64,000 nucleotides of DNA from Candidatus Fermentibacteraceae bacterium (GTDB taxonomy: Bacteria > Fermentibacterota > Fermentibacteria > Fermentibacterales > JCC-6): assembly GCA_016744855.1 (NCBI GenBank), contig JADGDO010000003.1, forward strand, positions 186,001-250,000, in the 5' to 3' direction. The translations under genes were made by a program, and so were the position numbers. The notes beneath the pieces are model-generated. The model saw only the letters and a list, made by a program, of their open reading frames with translations, ran no database searches and was not told where the DNA came from. Position 1 is the stretch's first letter, and each line of letters begins with the position of its first letter. Positions 10,635 to 18,259 of this stretch are shown here, one piece after another.

Positions 10635-11966
10635 TTAGTATCTGTCCAGGTATCTATCTATCTCCCACGGGTGAATCACCTGTATGTACTGCTCCCATTC
10701 TCTTCTCTTGTTTAAAAGAAAGTGATTGAATACATGCTCTCCGAGAGCATCGGCAATCACTTCATCTTTTTCCATACAGTCGAGTGCAGCACACAGGCTG
10801 TCAGGAAGAGCACTGATCTTCAATCTCTTCTTCTCTCTCCCGCTCATGGAGAAAATGTTTCTGTTCACCGGTTCACCGCAATCCATCTTCTTCTCTATTC
10901 CCTCAAGTCCGGCTGCCAGCATCGCTGCAAGTGCCAGGTAAGGATTGCAGGAAGGGTCCGGTACTCGAATTTCGCATCTTGTTCCGTTTCCTCTGGCAGC
11001 AGGTACCCTAAGGAGAGGAGACCGATTTTTCAGAGACCAGGCTACATTAACAGGTGCCTCGAATCCGGGAACAAGTCGTTTGTAGGAGTTCACAAGCGGA
11101 TTTGTTACAGCAACAAAGCCTTTTGCATGCTTGAGAACCCCGGCCATGAATCCTCTGGCAATGGATGAAAGACCTTCAGGACTCTTCTCGTCGTAAAACA
11201 CATTTTCACCGTCGGAGTTAAACATGGAAAAATGGGTATGCATTCCAGAACCGGCAGCATCAACAATTGGTTTAGGCATGAAAGTAGCGTGAAGACCGTG
11301 CATCAATGCGACTTTCTTCACAACAAATTTGAAGGTAACAATATTATCTGCAGCTTCAACGGCCTCGACATACTTAAAATCAATCTCATGCTGACCGGGA
11401 GCAACCTCGTGATGTGCTGCTTCCACTTCGTAACCCATAGCCTCGAGAGCAAGAACGATATCCCTGCGCCCTTCTTCTCCTTTGTCGACCGGGGAGAGAT
11501 CAAAATACGCACCCTTGTCATGTGTTTCAGTAACGGGGTTACCCTTGTCATCTAGGTGAAACAAGAAGAATTCAGCCTCTGGGCCAACCATAACCCTGTA
11601 ACCGAGATCGGCTGCACGGGCCACCTGCTTTTTAAGAACAGCCCGGGGACAACCCGGGAAGAGAGAACCGTCAGGCAAAGCGATGTCACAGATGAGTCGT
11701 CCGATTCTACCGTAATCACTTTCCCAGGGAAAAACTGCAAATGTATCAAGATCGGGAGTAAGTAGCATATCCGATTCTTCTATCCTGGTAAAACCTTCGA
11801 TTGAAGATCCGTCGAACATAACCTTGCCCTGGAGAGCCTTATCAAACTGGCTTTCGGGTACCTCTACATTTTTCACTATCCCGTCAATGTCAGTAAACTG
11901 AAGACGAAGAAAGTGAACATTGGATTCTCTGCAAAGATCAAGTATCTCAGAAATTCGCTTTTCCAT
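10635..11966 (-). CDS. glnA: Glutamine synthetase type I (alpha, unadenylylated form)
   Basis: 443 residues. Makes glutamine from glutamate, ammonium and ATP. Motifs: FDGSSIEGF, PEAEFFLF, the ATP/Glu site HHEVAPGQHEIDF, the conserved MPKPIVDAAGSGMH and RVPAARGNGTRCEIRVPDPS. The length and the C-terminal LGEHVFNHF...HPWEIDRYLDRY match the short GSI-alpha group, and no NLYDLP adenylylation segment is present. Feedback or repressor control is therefore more likely than adenylylation. The ATG has AAGGGG about 6 nt upstream. Promoter and operator candidates lie directly upstream (11998-12038). Confidence 0.95.
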   Translation of the reverse strand: MEKRISEILDLCRESNVHFLRLQFTDIDGIVKNVEVPESQFDKALQGKVMFDGSSIEGFTRIEESDMLLTPDLDTFAVFPWESDYGRIGRLICDIALPDGSLFPGCPRAVLKKQVARAADLGYRVMVGPEAEFFLFHLDDKGNPVTETHDKGAYFDLSPVDKGEEGRRDIVLALEAMGYEVEAAHHEVAPGQHEIDFKYVEAVEAADNIVTFKFVVKKVALMHGLHATFMPKPIVDAAGSGMHTHFSMFNSDGENVFYDEKSPEGLSSIARGFMAGVLKHAKGFVAVTNPLVNSYKRLVPGFEAPVNVAWSLKNRSPLLRVPAARGNGTRCEIRVPDPSCNPYLALAAMLAAGLEGIEKKMDCGEPVNRNIFSMSGREKKRLKISALPDSLCAALDCMEKDEVIADALGEHVFNHFLLNKRREWEQYIQVIHPWEIDRYLDRY

Positions 11967-11997
11967 ATTGCCCCTTCTTTTGTTATCAGAAGGAGCA

Positions 11998-12026
11998 ACA
12001 ATAGATCATGTTTTGCATAAAGTCAA
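11998..12026 (-). promoter_or_regulatory. glnA promoter
   Basis: Minus strand: TTGACT (12021-12026), 17-bp spacer, TATTGT (11998-12003), about 31 bp before the glnA ATG. The same two hexamers with the same spacing occur ahead of nfnA at 14105-14133. Confidence 0.6.
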
Positions 12027-12038
12027 TCTTTTTATGCA
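12014..12038. promoter_or_regulatory. Operator-like inverted repeat over the glnA -35 box
   Basis: A perfect 8-bp inverted repeat, TGCATAAA-N9-TTTATGCA, is centred on the -35 hexamer of the glnA promoter. A dimeric regulator bound here would block polymerase. The arms are not the TGTNA-type site of GlnR, so the regulator is unknown. Confidence 0.5.
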
Positions 12039-12058
12039 CTTTGCTCTGCATTTTTAGA

Positions 12059-12406
12059 TCAATATGTACTTTTAGAGCTTTGCATCTCCAAATTAGCCTT
12101 TGCTTCGGGGACATGCACGAAGAAACCAGCCAATTCTTCACAAGGGTAGTCTGAGCACAGACTGCAGTTGTCAATTCCCTTTTCAATGGCGCATTTCCTG
12201 AAAGTGCATCCATTCTCACAGTGTGGAAACTTTATTCCCTCACCCTTGCAACCGGTGCAGTTTACGTCAGTTGCTTTGATCTCAGCGCCATAAAGCTTCG
12301 ACCACTCGGCAGCAGTCTTAATCCTCAACACATTGTCATCATTCAAAAAAGAAAGTCTTGCTGGACACTCGGAGCAGTCCAGACCACAGATGGAAATCAT
12401 CTTCAA
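12059..12406 (-). CDS. Cys-rich DUF3795 family protein
   Basis: 115 residues with the DUF3795 pattern: CGLDCSECPA at the start, CTGCKGEG, HCENGCTFRKCAIEKG and CSLCSDYPC. The 12 Cys suggest metal or Fe-S binding; the family function is not established. The start is TTG at 12406, with GGAGG 6 nt upstream; the in-frame ATG at 12400 would be 12 nt from that site, which is too far. It lies downstream of the radical SAM gene on the same strand with an 82-bp gap. Confidence 0.8.
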   Translation of the reverse strand: MKMISICGLDCSECPARLSFLNDDNVLRIKTAAEWSKLYGAEIKATDVNCTGCKGEGIKFPHCENGCTFRKCAIEKGIDNCSLCSDYPCEELAGFFVHVPEAKANLEMQSSKSTY

Positions 12407-12488
12407 CCAACACCTCCACTATGTATAAATTCTCCCTCAGCATACTTACCGGTAAAAAAGTGTTTTCAGTACATACCGTGGGATGCTA

Positions 12489-13895
12489 TCAGTAGTATCG
12501 ACTCTGAAAGTATGATCTAACATTGGAAACATACTCAGCGAAAGAAAGTTTGTAAGGGAATTCTCTCTGTTTGATACAGTATCCCTTCCAGAGCTTATCC
12601 AGAAAACCGTAAAGACCGTCAAATGGAAGTTCTAGCAGAAACAGAATCATTCTCTTTATCAAGCTGAATTCAATACCAAGAGCAAACAACTGCCTAAGTC
12701 TCTTTCTCTTCTTGATATCATCAATTTTGACCACAATGTCATCAAAGAATGAATCAGGGATTGTCTCGTCTCCATCAATCAGGTTGTTTTCCAGGCAAAA
12801 ACTTGAGATCTGAGTTTTGGGGTATGGCTGTAAGAGCGTTGCAAAAGCAAATGCGGGTTTTGCTCTGCAGTTTAGCTCTAGGGTAGCGAGATCATCCTCC
12901 AGGGTCGATGTAGGAATGCCGAGAATATTCTGCGCTATGACTTTGATATTCGTTTTGCTCAAAGCCTCAAATGCATTTGTTAGAACTTCACAATTCATGT
13001 CCCTGCCAAGCACTTCATTTCTTAATCGGGGAATTGCAGTCTCTATTGCCATTTTTGCGCTGACGCAACCAGCTTTATCCAAAAGGTCGACTATTTCTTC
13101 GCTTACCAGGTTTGCTCTGAGGTGACAATGAAAGGGTAATCCAATTTTGTCTGTGTACTTCTCACAAAAAACGCGTATCCAACAATGATCCAGAATAAAA
13201 ATATCATCCTGAAAAACAATCATTTGAAGCTTTGGATTCATCTGCTTCATTTCCAGTAGTTCTTGAATCACATTATCTACAGATCTTCTCCTGCAATACT
13301 TACCCAGTCCGGTGTACAGTTCGTTGTAGGAACGGTTGAAGCAGTAAGTGCAATTGTAAGGACAGCCCCTGGATGTGATGCAAAAAACCGCATGCTGATT
13401 CGCACCGGTGAGCATATTCCTTTCCGGGAATGGAACTGTATCCAGATCATTCACCAGAGGAAGCATGGGGTTCTCGGTGATTTCTCCGTTTTTTCTGTAT
13501 ATCAGATTTCCAACGCTCTCAAGGGGAATCTTGCCCTCAATAGCATCAAGAAACATTGGGAAAGCATGATCTGCTTCACCGCGCATTGCATAATCAAGCC
13601 AGTTGTTTTCTTCCATCACTTCAGGAAAAAATGTGGGGTGAGAGCCCCCCATGATTACTGGAATATTCAGTTTCTCCCGGATAGGTTTCACCAGCTCCAG
13701 GTAGTGCCGGTGAAATCCGGTAGTAGAACCAAATCCAATAACATCCGGCTGGTAATCACTTATTTCTCGTTCAATACCCCTCCCGGTAAGCGAGAGAGCC
13801 TTCACTCGATGTCCCTTTTCTTTAGCCAGTGCTGCTAAATAGCTGACACCGAGTGGAACGGTGATACAATCGTGAACAAGAAAAAGAATCTTCAT
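12489..13895 (-). CDS. B12-binding radical SAM protein
   Basis: 468 residues. Residues 1-130 form a cobalamin-binding Rossmann domain (YQPDVIGFGS; PVIMGGSHPTF). The radical SAM cluster motif RGCPYNCTYC is near residue 175, followed by VFQDDIFI and the barrel. The C-terminal third is Lys/Phe-rich and unrecognised. Such class B enzymes methylate or rearrange unreactive carbons in cofactors, lipids or natural products; the substrate cannot be read here. ATG with GGGGGG about 10 nt upstream. No biosynthetic partners are adjacent. Confidence 0.85.
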   Translation of the reverse strand: MKILFLVHDCITVPLGVSYLAALAKEKGHRVKALSLTGRGIEREISDYQPDVIGFGSTTGFHRHYLELVKPIREKLNIPVIMGGSHPTFFPEVMEENNWLDYAMRGEADHAFPMFLDAIEGKIPLESVGNLIYRKNGEITENPMLPLVNDLDTVPFPERNMLTGANQHAVFCITSRGCPYNCTYCFNRSYNELYTGLGKYCRRRSVDNVIQELLEMKQMNPKLQMIVFQDDIFILDHCWIRVFCEKYTDKIGLPFHCHLRANLVSEEIVDLLDKAGCVSAKMAIETAIPRLRNEVLGRDMNCEVLTNAFEALSKTNIKVIAQNILGIPTSTLEDDLATLELNCRAKPAFAFATLLQPYPKTQISSFCLENNLIDGDETIPDSFFDDIVVKIDDIKKRKRLRQLFALGIEFSLIKRMILFLLELPFDGLYGFLDKLWKGYCIKQREFPYKLSFAEYVSNVRSYFQSRYY

Positions 13896-14223
13896 GGCGA
13901 AAGATCCCCCCTTCCTTTCTTATCAACGCTCAAATGATACTCAAGGGGTATGGTCAAGTAAAGCCTTGTACTGCTATGGTTTGAGAAATGTATATATATA
14001 TGGCGTTTTGTGGTTTCAGGTGATTTATCTAACAGCGATCAACTTAATAAAATACGTCCAAACAGCTGATAATCTTAGCAGGTAAAGCCCCGATGTAACT
14101 CCTCTTGACTGACCGAGCATTGGAGAATATTGTGTAGTGCGCTGTTCGCCATGCACATACTGGATTGGGGGGCAGTCTTTTGTTTCGAACGATATTCAAA
14201 TTCTTACTATCGGAGAACAAAAC
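13896..14223. other. Intergenic region between divergent genes
   Basis: 328 bp without a supported gene. It holds an AT-rich tract with a TATATATATA run at 13990-14000, the nfnA promoter at 14105-14133 and the nfnA ribosome-binding site (GGAG, 9 nt before ATG 14224). An in-frame upward extension of nfnA to an ATG at 14137 exists but has no ribosome-binding site. Confidence 0.6.
14105..14133 (+). promoter_or_regulatory. nfnAB promoter
   Basis: TTGACT (14105-14110), 17-bp spacer, TATTGT (14128-14133). The predicted transcript starts near 14140, giving a leader of about 84 nt. The hexamers equal those of the glnA promoter. Confidence 0.5.
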
Positions 14224-15093
14224 ATGCACAAAATACTGCACAAGGAAATTCTGGGGCCCGATGTTACTCTCTACAGATTCTATGCTCCCGATATAGCTCA
14301 GTACCGCCAACCCGGGCAGTTTGTTCTAATTCGCATTTCTGATGAGGGAGAGAGAATACCCATTACCCTGGCAGATGTTGACCGGTCTGAGGGAAGCATT
14401 ACTCTCATAATTCAATCCGTCGGCAAAACTACCCTTAAACTCGCTCAAATGAATGTTGGAGATTCCATCCCGGACATTGCGGGTCCTTTGGGGGAACCAA
14501 CACACATAGAGCTTCTAGGTCATGTTCTCTGCGTAGGGGGCGGCATAGGAACTGCACCCCTCTACCCGGTTGCGAAAGCTATGAAAGATTTAGGGAATAG
14601 AGTAACCTCGATTATCGGGGCAAGATCTGAAAACCTTCTGATACTAGAGGATAGAATGAAAGCGGTCAGCGACAAAATGGTAATCACTACCGATGACGGC
14701 TCCAAGGGTAAGAAGGGTCTCGTCACAGATGCAATAAGCGAGCTCGTTGAAAGCGGAGAAAAGTTCGATCAATGTGTCTGCATGGGTCCTCCTATCATGA
14801 TGAAATTTGTCTGCCTCCTAACAAAGAAACTAGGCATTCCAACAATCGTAAGTCTGAATCCCATAATGGTTGATGGAACCGGTATGTGTGGGGGATGCAG
14901 GGTTACTGTGGGTGGGAAAACAAAATTTGCATGTGTTGATGGTCCTGAATTTGACGGTCATCAGGTAGATTTTGATGAGATGATGGCTCGCCTGAACACC
15001 TACAAAAACCATGAAAGAAAAGCACTGGAACACTATTCGAAAGAAACCGGTTGTAGACTTGAAGCCTCTTTGAACAAAGGGGAGTCAAAATGA
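14224..15093 (+). CDS. nfnA: NfnA-type ferredoxin:NADP reductase subunit alpha (FAD, 2Fe-2S)
   Basis: 289 residues, starting at ATG 14224. An FAD-binding barrel (about 1-95, with PGQFVLIR) and an NAD(P)-binding half (GGGIGTAPLYP at about 103) end in the 2Fe-2S ligand set MCGGCRVTVGG...KFAC near residue 225. This is the small subunit of the NfnAB/SudBA enzymes, which couple NADH and ferredoxin to NADP by electron bifurcation; a sulfide:NADP reductase role is an alternative for the family. The stop overlaps the next ATG by 4 nt, as expected for subunits of one complex. Confidence 0.9.
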   Translation: MHKILHKEILGPDVTLYRFYAPDIAQYRQPGQFVLIRISDEGERIPITLADVDRSEGSITLIIQSVGKTTLKLAQMNVGDSIPDIAGPLGEPTHIELLGHVLCVGGGIGTAPLYPVAKAMKDLGNRVTSIIGARSENLLILEDRMKAVSDKMVITTDDGSKGKKGLVTDAISELVESGEKFDQCVCMGPPIMMKFVCLLTKKLGIPTIVSLNPIMVDGTGMCGGCRVTVGGKTKFACVDGPEFDGHQVDFDEMMARLNTYKNHERKALEHYSKETGCRLEASLNKGESK

Positions 15094-16553
15094 AACCTGC
15101 AGAAAGACTGAAAATTCCACCAACAGTAATGCCTGAACAGGATCCAAAACTCAGAATTCAGAATGTTAACGAGGTACCCCTCGGATACACTCCCGAAATG
15201 GCAATGGTCGAGGCAAAACGCTGTCTGCAGTGTAAAACACCCTTCTGCATTGAAGGCTGTCCGGTGGGGATTGATATCCCCGGTTTCATATGTGCAATTG
15301 AAAAGGGAGACTTTAAAGAGGGAATCCATGTTCTGAAGCAGAGGAATCTTCTTCCTGCAGTTTGTGGGAGGGTGTGTCCACAGGAAGAACAATGCCAGGC
15401 AATGTGTGTTATTGGTAAGGCAAAAAAGGACCCGGCTAAAGCAGTAATGATTGGCAAACTTGAGATGTTCCTTGCCGACTGGGAGAGGAAACAGGGAGAA
15501 TATGCTACCCCTCCCGAGGTCAGAAAAACAGGAAAAAAAGTGGCAATAGTAGGCGGTGGCCCTGCTGGTCTGACAGTGGCGGGAGACCTGATAAAATACG
15601 GTCACGATGTTACTGTGTATGAGGCATTTCACAAAGCGGGTGGGGTTCTTGTTTATGGAATTCCGGAATTCAGACTGCCCAAGGCAATAGTGCAGACTGA
15701 AGTTGAATATCTTCAGAAACTCGGAGTTAAGTTCCGCTACAACTTTATTGTGGGCAGAACTGCTCCTGTAGCGAAAGTTGTAGAAGAAAACGATGCCGTT
15801 TTTATAGGCACAGGGGCAGGTCTTCCAAGATTCATGCGAGTTGAAGGAGAGAACCTGCTAGGAGTACTCTCCGCCAATGAATATCTCACTAGGGCAAATC
15901 TGATGAAGGCGTATTCATTCCCCCAGACAGACACCCCAATTGTAAAAGGAAGAACCGTTATTACTGTTGGCGGTGGCAACGTGGCAATGGATTGCGCAAG
16001 AACAGCTCTTCGAATGGGGGCTGAACGCTCTCTGATTGTATACAGAAGGGCTGAAGAACAGATGCCGGCAAGATTGGAAGAGCTTCATCACGCAAAAGAA
16101 GAGGGTGTTGAATTCCATCTTTTGAACAATCCGGTTCGGCTGGTTGGCGATGATACCGGCTGGTTGAAGGGTGCTGAGCTTATAAAGATGGAACTGGGGA
16201 AACCGGATGCTTCGGGAAGAAGAAGACCAATGCCGATCGAAGGTTCGGAATACATTCTGGAAGCAGATATTCTGATAGTAGCCATTGGAAACAGCCCCAA
16301 TCCGCTCATACCGGCATCCTACCCTGAACTTGATGTTACAAACTGGGGTGGTATTATTGTTAATGAGGTAACAGGCCAGACTTCGGTTCCGGGAGTTTTT
16401 GCCGGTGGTGATATTGTTCTAGGAGCCGCAACGGTAATCCTTGCGATGGGTCACGGTAGGCGAGCAGCCAGAGCAATGAACCTCTACCTTTCATCAGGCC
16501 GCTGGACAGATCTTGAAGACGGTCTCGAATTATGCAGAGCAGAAGTTCGGTAG
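15090..16553 (+). CDS. nfnB: NfnB-type NADPH-binding subunit (GltD-like, two 4Fe-4S)
   Basis: 487 residues. The N-terminal domain carries two 4Fe-4S clusters (CLQCKTPFCIEGCPVG near 45; CGRVCPQEEQCQAMC near 95). Two dinucleotide folds follow: IVGGGPAGL (about 155) for FAD and VGGGNVAMD (about 290) for NADP. The closing FAD motif is PGVFAGGDIV (about 432). It matches NfnB and the glutamate synthase small subunit. Because nfnA is directly upstream and no large glutamate synthase subunit is nearby, the bifurcating ferredoxin:NADP oxidoreductase is preferred. Shine-Dalgarno GGGGAG precedes the ATG. Confidence 0.92.
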   Translation: MKPAERLKIPPTVMPEQDPKLRIQNVNEVPLGYTPEMAMVEAKRCLQCKTPFCIEGCPVGIDIPGFICAIEKGDFKEGIHVLKQRNLLPAVCGRVCPQEEQCQAMCVIGKAKKDPAKAVMIGKLEMFLADWERKQGEYATPPEVRKTGKKVAIVGGGPAGLTVAGDLIKYGHDVTVYEAFHKAGGVLVYGIPEFRLPKAIVQTEVEYLQKLGVKFRYNFIVGRTAPVAKVVEENDAVFIGTGAGLPRFMRVEGENLLGVLSANEYLTRANLMKAYSFPQTDTPIVKGRTVITVGGGNVAMDCARTALRMGAERSLIVYRRAEEQMPARLEELHHAKEEGVEFHLLNNPVRLVGDDTGWLKGAELIKMELGKPDASGRRRPMPIEGSEYILEADILIVAIGNSPNPLIPASYPELDVTNWGGIIVNEVTGQTSVPGVFAGGDIVLGAATVILAMGHGRRAARAMNLYLSSGRWTDLEDGLELCRAEVR

Positions 16554-16638
16554 TAATTAATAAGTTCTTGACTTCGGGGAGAATGCGTTTTAGCGTTCAC
16601 TCACCAGTACAGTTTATTCACAACAGAGGAGGAAACCA

Positions 16639-17625
16639 TTGAAGGGTCGAGTACTCATAATAGATGACGAAGCCGAGATCCGAAGAAATCTAACCTTCGG
16701 TCTCACCCAGGAAGACTATTCCGTGGTATCATGCCCAGACGGGATTTCTGCAGTACACGAGCTGAACCAGTCCCGTAATAAGGGAATTGCATACGACTAC
16801 CTTATCACAGATATTTTCATGCCTGATATCGATGGGCTGAAAATCCTCAAGGTTATCAAGAATCAGTATCCTGATCTTCCAGTACTTGTGATTACCGGAT
16901 TTGGTGATGAAAGACTAATGATGACTGCTCTCGCTGAGCACAATACGGGTTTCCTCAACAAACCGTTTGAGATTCCTGAACTGGTTGAAGCTCTCGATGA
17001 ATTGACACCGGGAAAAACATCAACAGATTCAGAAAAAGAAGAAACAGATGATGGAATGCGCGAATCAATCAGTGCATACCTCACTATTAAGATCACAGAC
17101 TCAGAGAACAGCATGGAAATTTTCGACAAGCTTTATTCTATGCCCGGTATCCAGTCATGTGATGCTGTCCGTGGAGATTTCGATGTAATTCTTCTTGCCC
17201 AAGCAGAATCGGATGCCGGTATTCAGAAGGTCTTCAGCGATGTGAAAGCAATTGAGGGAATCAAACTTCTTTCAATGTCTCAGGTTGAAAGACCAAAACT
17301 CGACAGAGATGTTGACCAGTTTATTGATACCTACCAGAAAGCAGTTAAGCAAGAAGCAAGAACCGGTGCAAGAAGGCAGCCGGGTACAATGAGTTACATC
17401 ATTGTTGATATAGATCCCGACTCCATCCAGCAAATATTTACTACCGTATTCTTTATCGATGAAGTGGTAGTCTGCGATGTCATTGAGGATGGTACAAAAT
17501 TGGTTGGCATGATAACCGGAAGTGGTGCTGTTGGTAAAACTCCCAGAGTTATCGAAAAGCTCAGCCAAGTAGACGGGGTTCTGCGTGTAAGAGAGGCTAA
17601 GGTAATCAAACTGATAGACGACTGA
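16639..17625 (+). CDS. Receiver protein with two Lrp-type (RAM) ligand domains
   Basis: 328 residues from a TTG start with AGAGGAGG 6 nt upstream. Residues 1-122 are a receiver: acidic pair DD 9-10, acceptor Asp 58, Thr 86, Lys 108. After an acidic linker come two beta-alpha-beta-beta-alpha-beta units (about 146-226 and 250-327) that read like the RAM amino-acid-binding domain of Lrp/AsnC: SMPGIQSCDAVRGDFDVIL in the first, FIDEVVVCDVIEDGTKLVGM in the second. No helix-turn-helix is visible, so direct DNA binding is unlikely. It lies between nfnB and the NuoE-like gene, on the same strand, and may link phosphorylation and small-molecule sensing to these enzymes. Confidence 0.75.
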   Translation: MKGRVLIIDDEAEIRRNLTFGLTQEDYSVVSCPDGISAVHELNQSRNKGIAYDYLITDIFMPDIDGLKILKVIKNQYPDLPVLVITGFGDERLMMTALAEHNTGFLNKPFEIPELVEALDELTPGKTSTDSEKEETDDGMRESISAYLTIKITDSENSMEIFDKLYSMPGIQSCDAVRGDFDVILLAQAESDAGIQKVFSDVKAIEGIKLLSMSQVERPKLDRDVDQFIDTYQKAVKQEARTGARRQPGTMSYIIVDIDPDSIQQIFTTVFFIDEVVVCDVIEDGTKLVGMITGSGAVGKTPRVIEKLSQVDGVLRVREAKVIKLIDD

Positions 17626-17664
17626 TAAACTGACAGACAACAAAACCAATTCTGATCTGTACTG

Positions 17665-17691
17665 ACCCCGATGGGGAGTCTCCACCGGGGT
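17665..17691 (+). terminator. Hairpin between receiver gene and NuoE-like gene
   Basis: ACCCCGATGG pairs with CCACCGGGGT (one A-C mismatch) around a 7-nt loop, 39 bp after the receiver stop. No run of Us follows, so it could be a weak terminator, an mRNA-processing site or a stabiliser that sets subunit ratios. Confidence 0.35.
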
Positions 17692-17716
17692 TCCGGTTCT
17701 GATTCTGAAGGGAGTG

Positions 17717-18223
17717 ATGAAAACGGCAGCCAAGAAGGAAAATTTCAATTACAGGCTCTGGAAATATGATGGAGCACCGGGGGAACTGATTCCCCTTTTG
17801 CAGTCTGCTCAAGAGCACTTTGGATACGTTCCCAGACGAGCTATCACTTACATCTCCGGAGTCACAAATATTCCCGAATCCGACATCTACGGTGTAATAA
17901 CTTTCTACAGTCAATTCAGACTTCAACCAATGGGCAAGTATGTCGTAAGAGCCTGTGCTGGCACCGCTTGTCATGTGTCCGGTGCAAAAGCAATCATTAA
18001 CACTGTTGAGGATGAACTGGGAGTTGAAGTGGGAGACACTTCAGAAGACGGTCTCTTCACCTTCCTGACTGTTGCCTGTATCGGATGCTGTTCACTGGCT
18101 CCTGTGATAATGGTTAATGATGAAACCCATGGCAGGCTTACACCTGCATCCCTCCGTAAAATATTGAAAGAGTACAGAAGAAAAGGTAAGAAAAATGCTG
18201 AAGGTGCTGTGGGTGCCCCCTGA
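17717..18223 (+). CDS. NuoE/HydC-like thioredoxin-fold 2Fe-2S subunit
   Basis: 168 residues. An N-terminal helical bundle is followed by a thioredoxin-like 2Fe-2S domain with ligands CAGTAC and, about 40 residues on, CIGCC. This is the NuoE / HydC / HndA-type subunit that hands electrons to or from the NuoF-like flavoprotein. The ATG at 17717 is used; a GTG one codon earlier is possible. It leads a three-gene set (17717-23717) read as an Stn-like or hydrogenase-like electron-bifurcating complex. No H-cluster protein lies in the set. Confidence 0.9.
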   Translation: MKTAAKKENFNYRLWKYDGAPGELIPLLQSAQEHFGYVPRRAITYISGVTNIPESDIYGVITFYSQFRLQPMGKYVVRACAGTACHVSGAKAIINTVEDELGVEVGDTSEDGLFTFLTVACIGCCSLAPVIMVNDETHGRLTPASLRKILKEYRRKGKKNAEGAVGAP

Positions 18224-18259
18224 TTCCGTCACAAAATTGAAATCTCTAGGAGCAAATAG

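Noticed and set aside
14137-14223. 29-codon N-terminal extension of nfnA
   Set aside because: No family counterpart; the GGAG site and family alignment point to ATG 14224, and the promoter's start would leave almost no leader.
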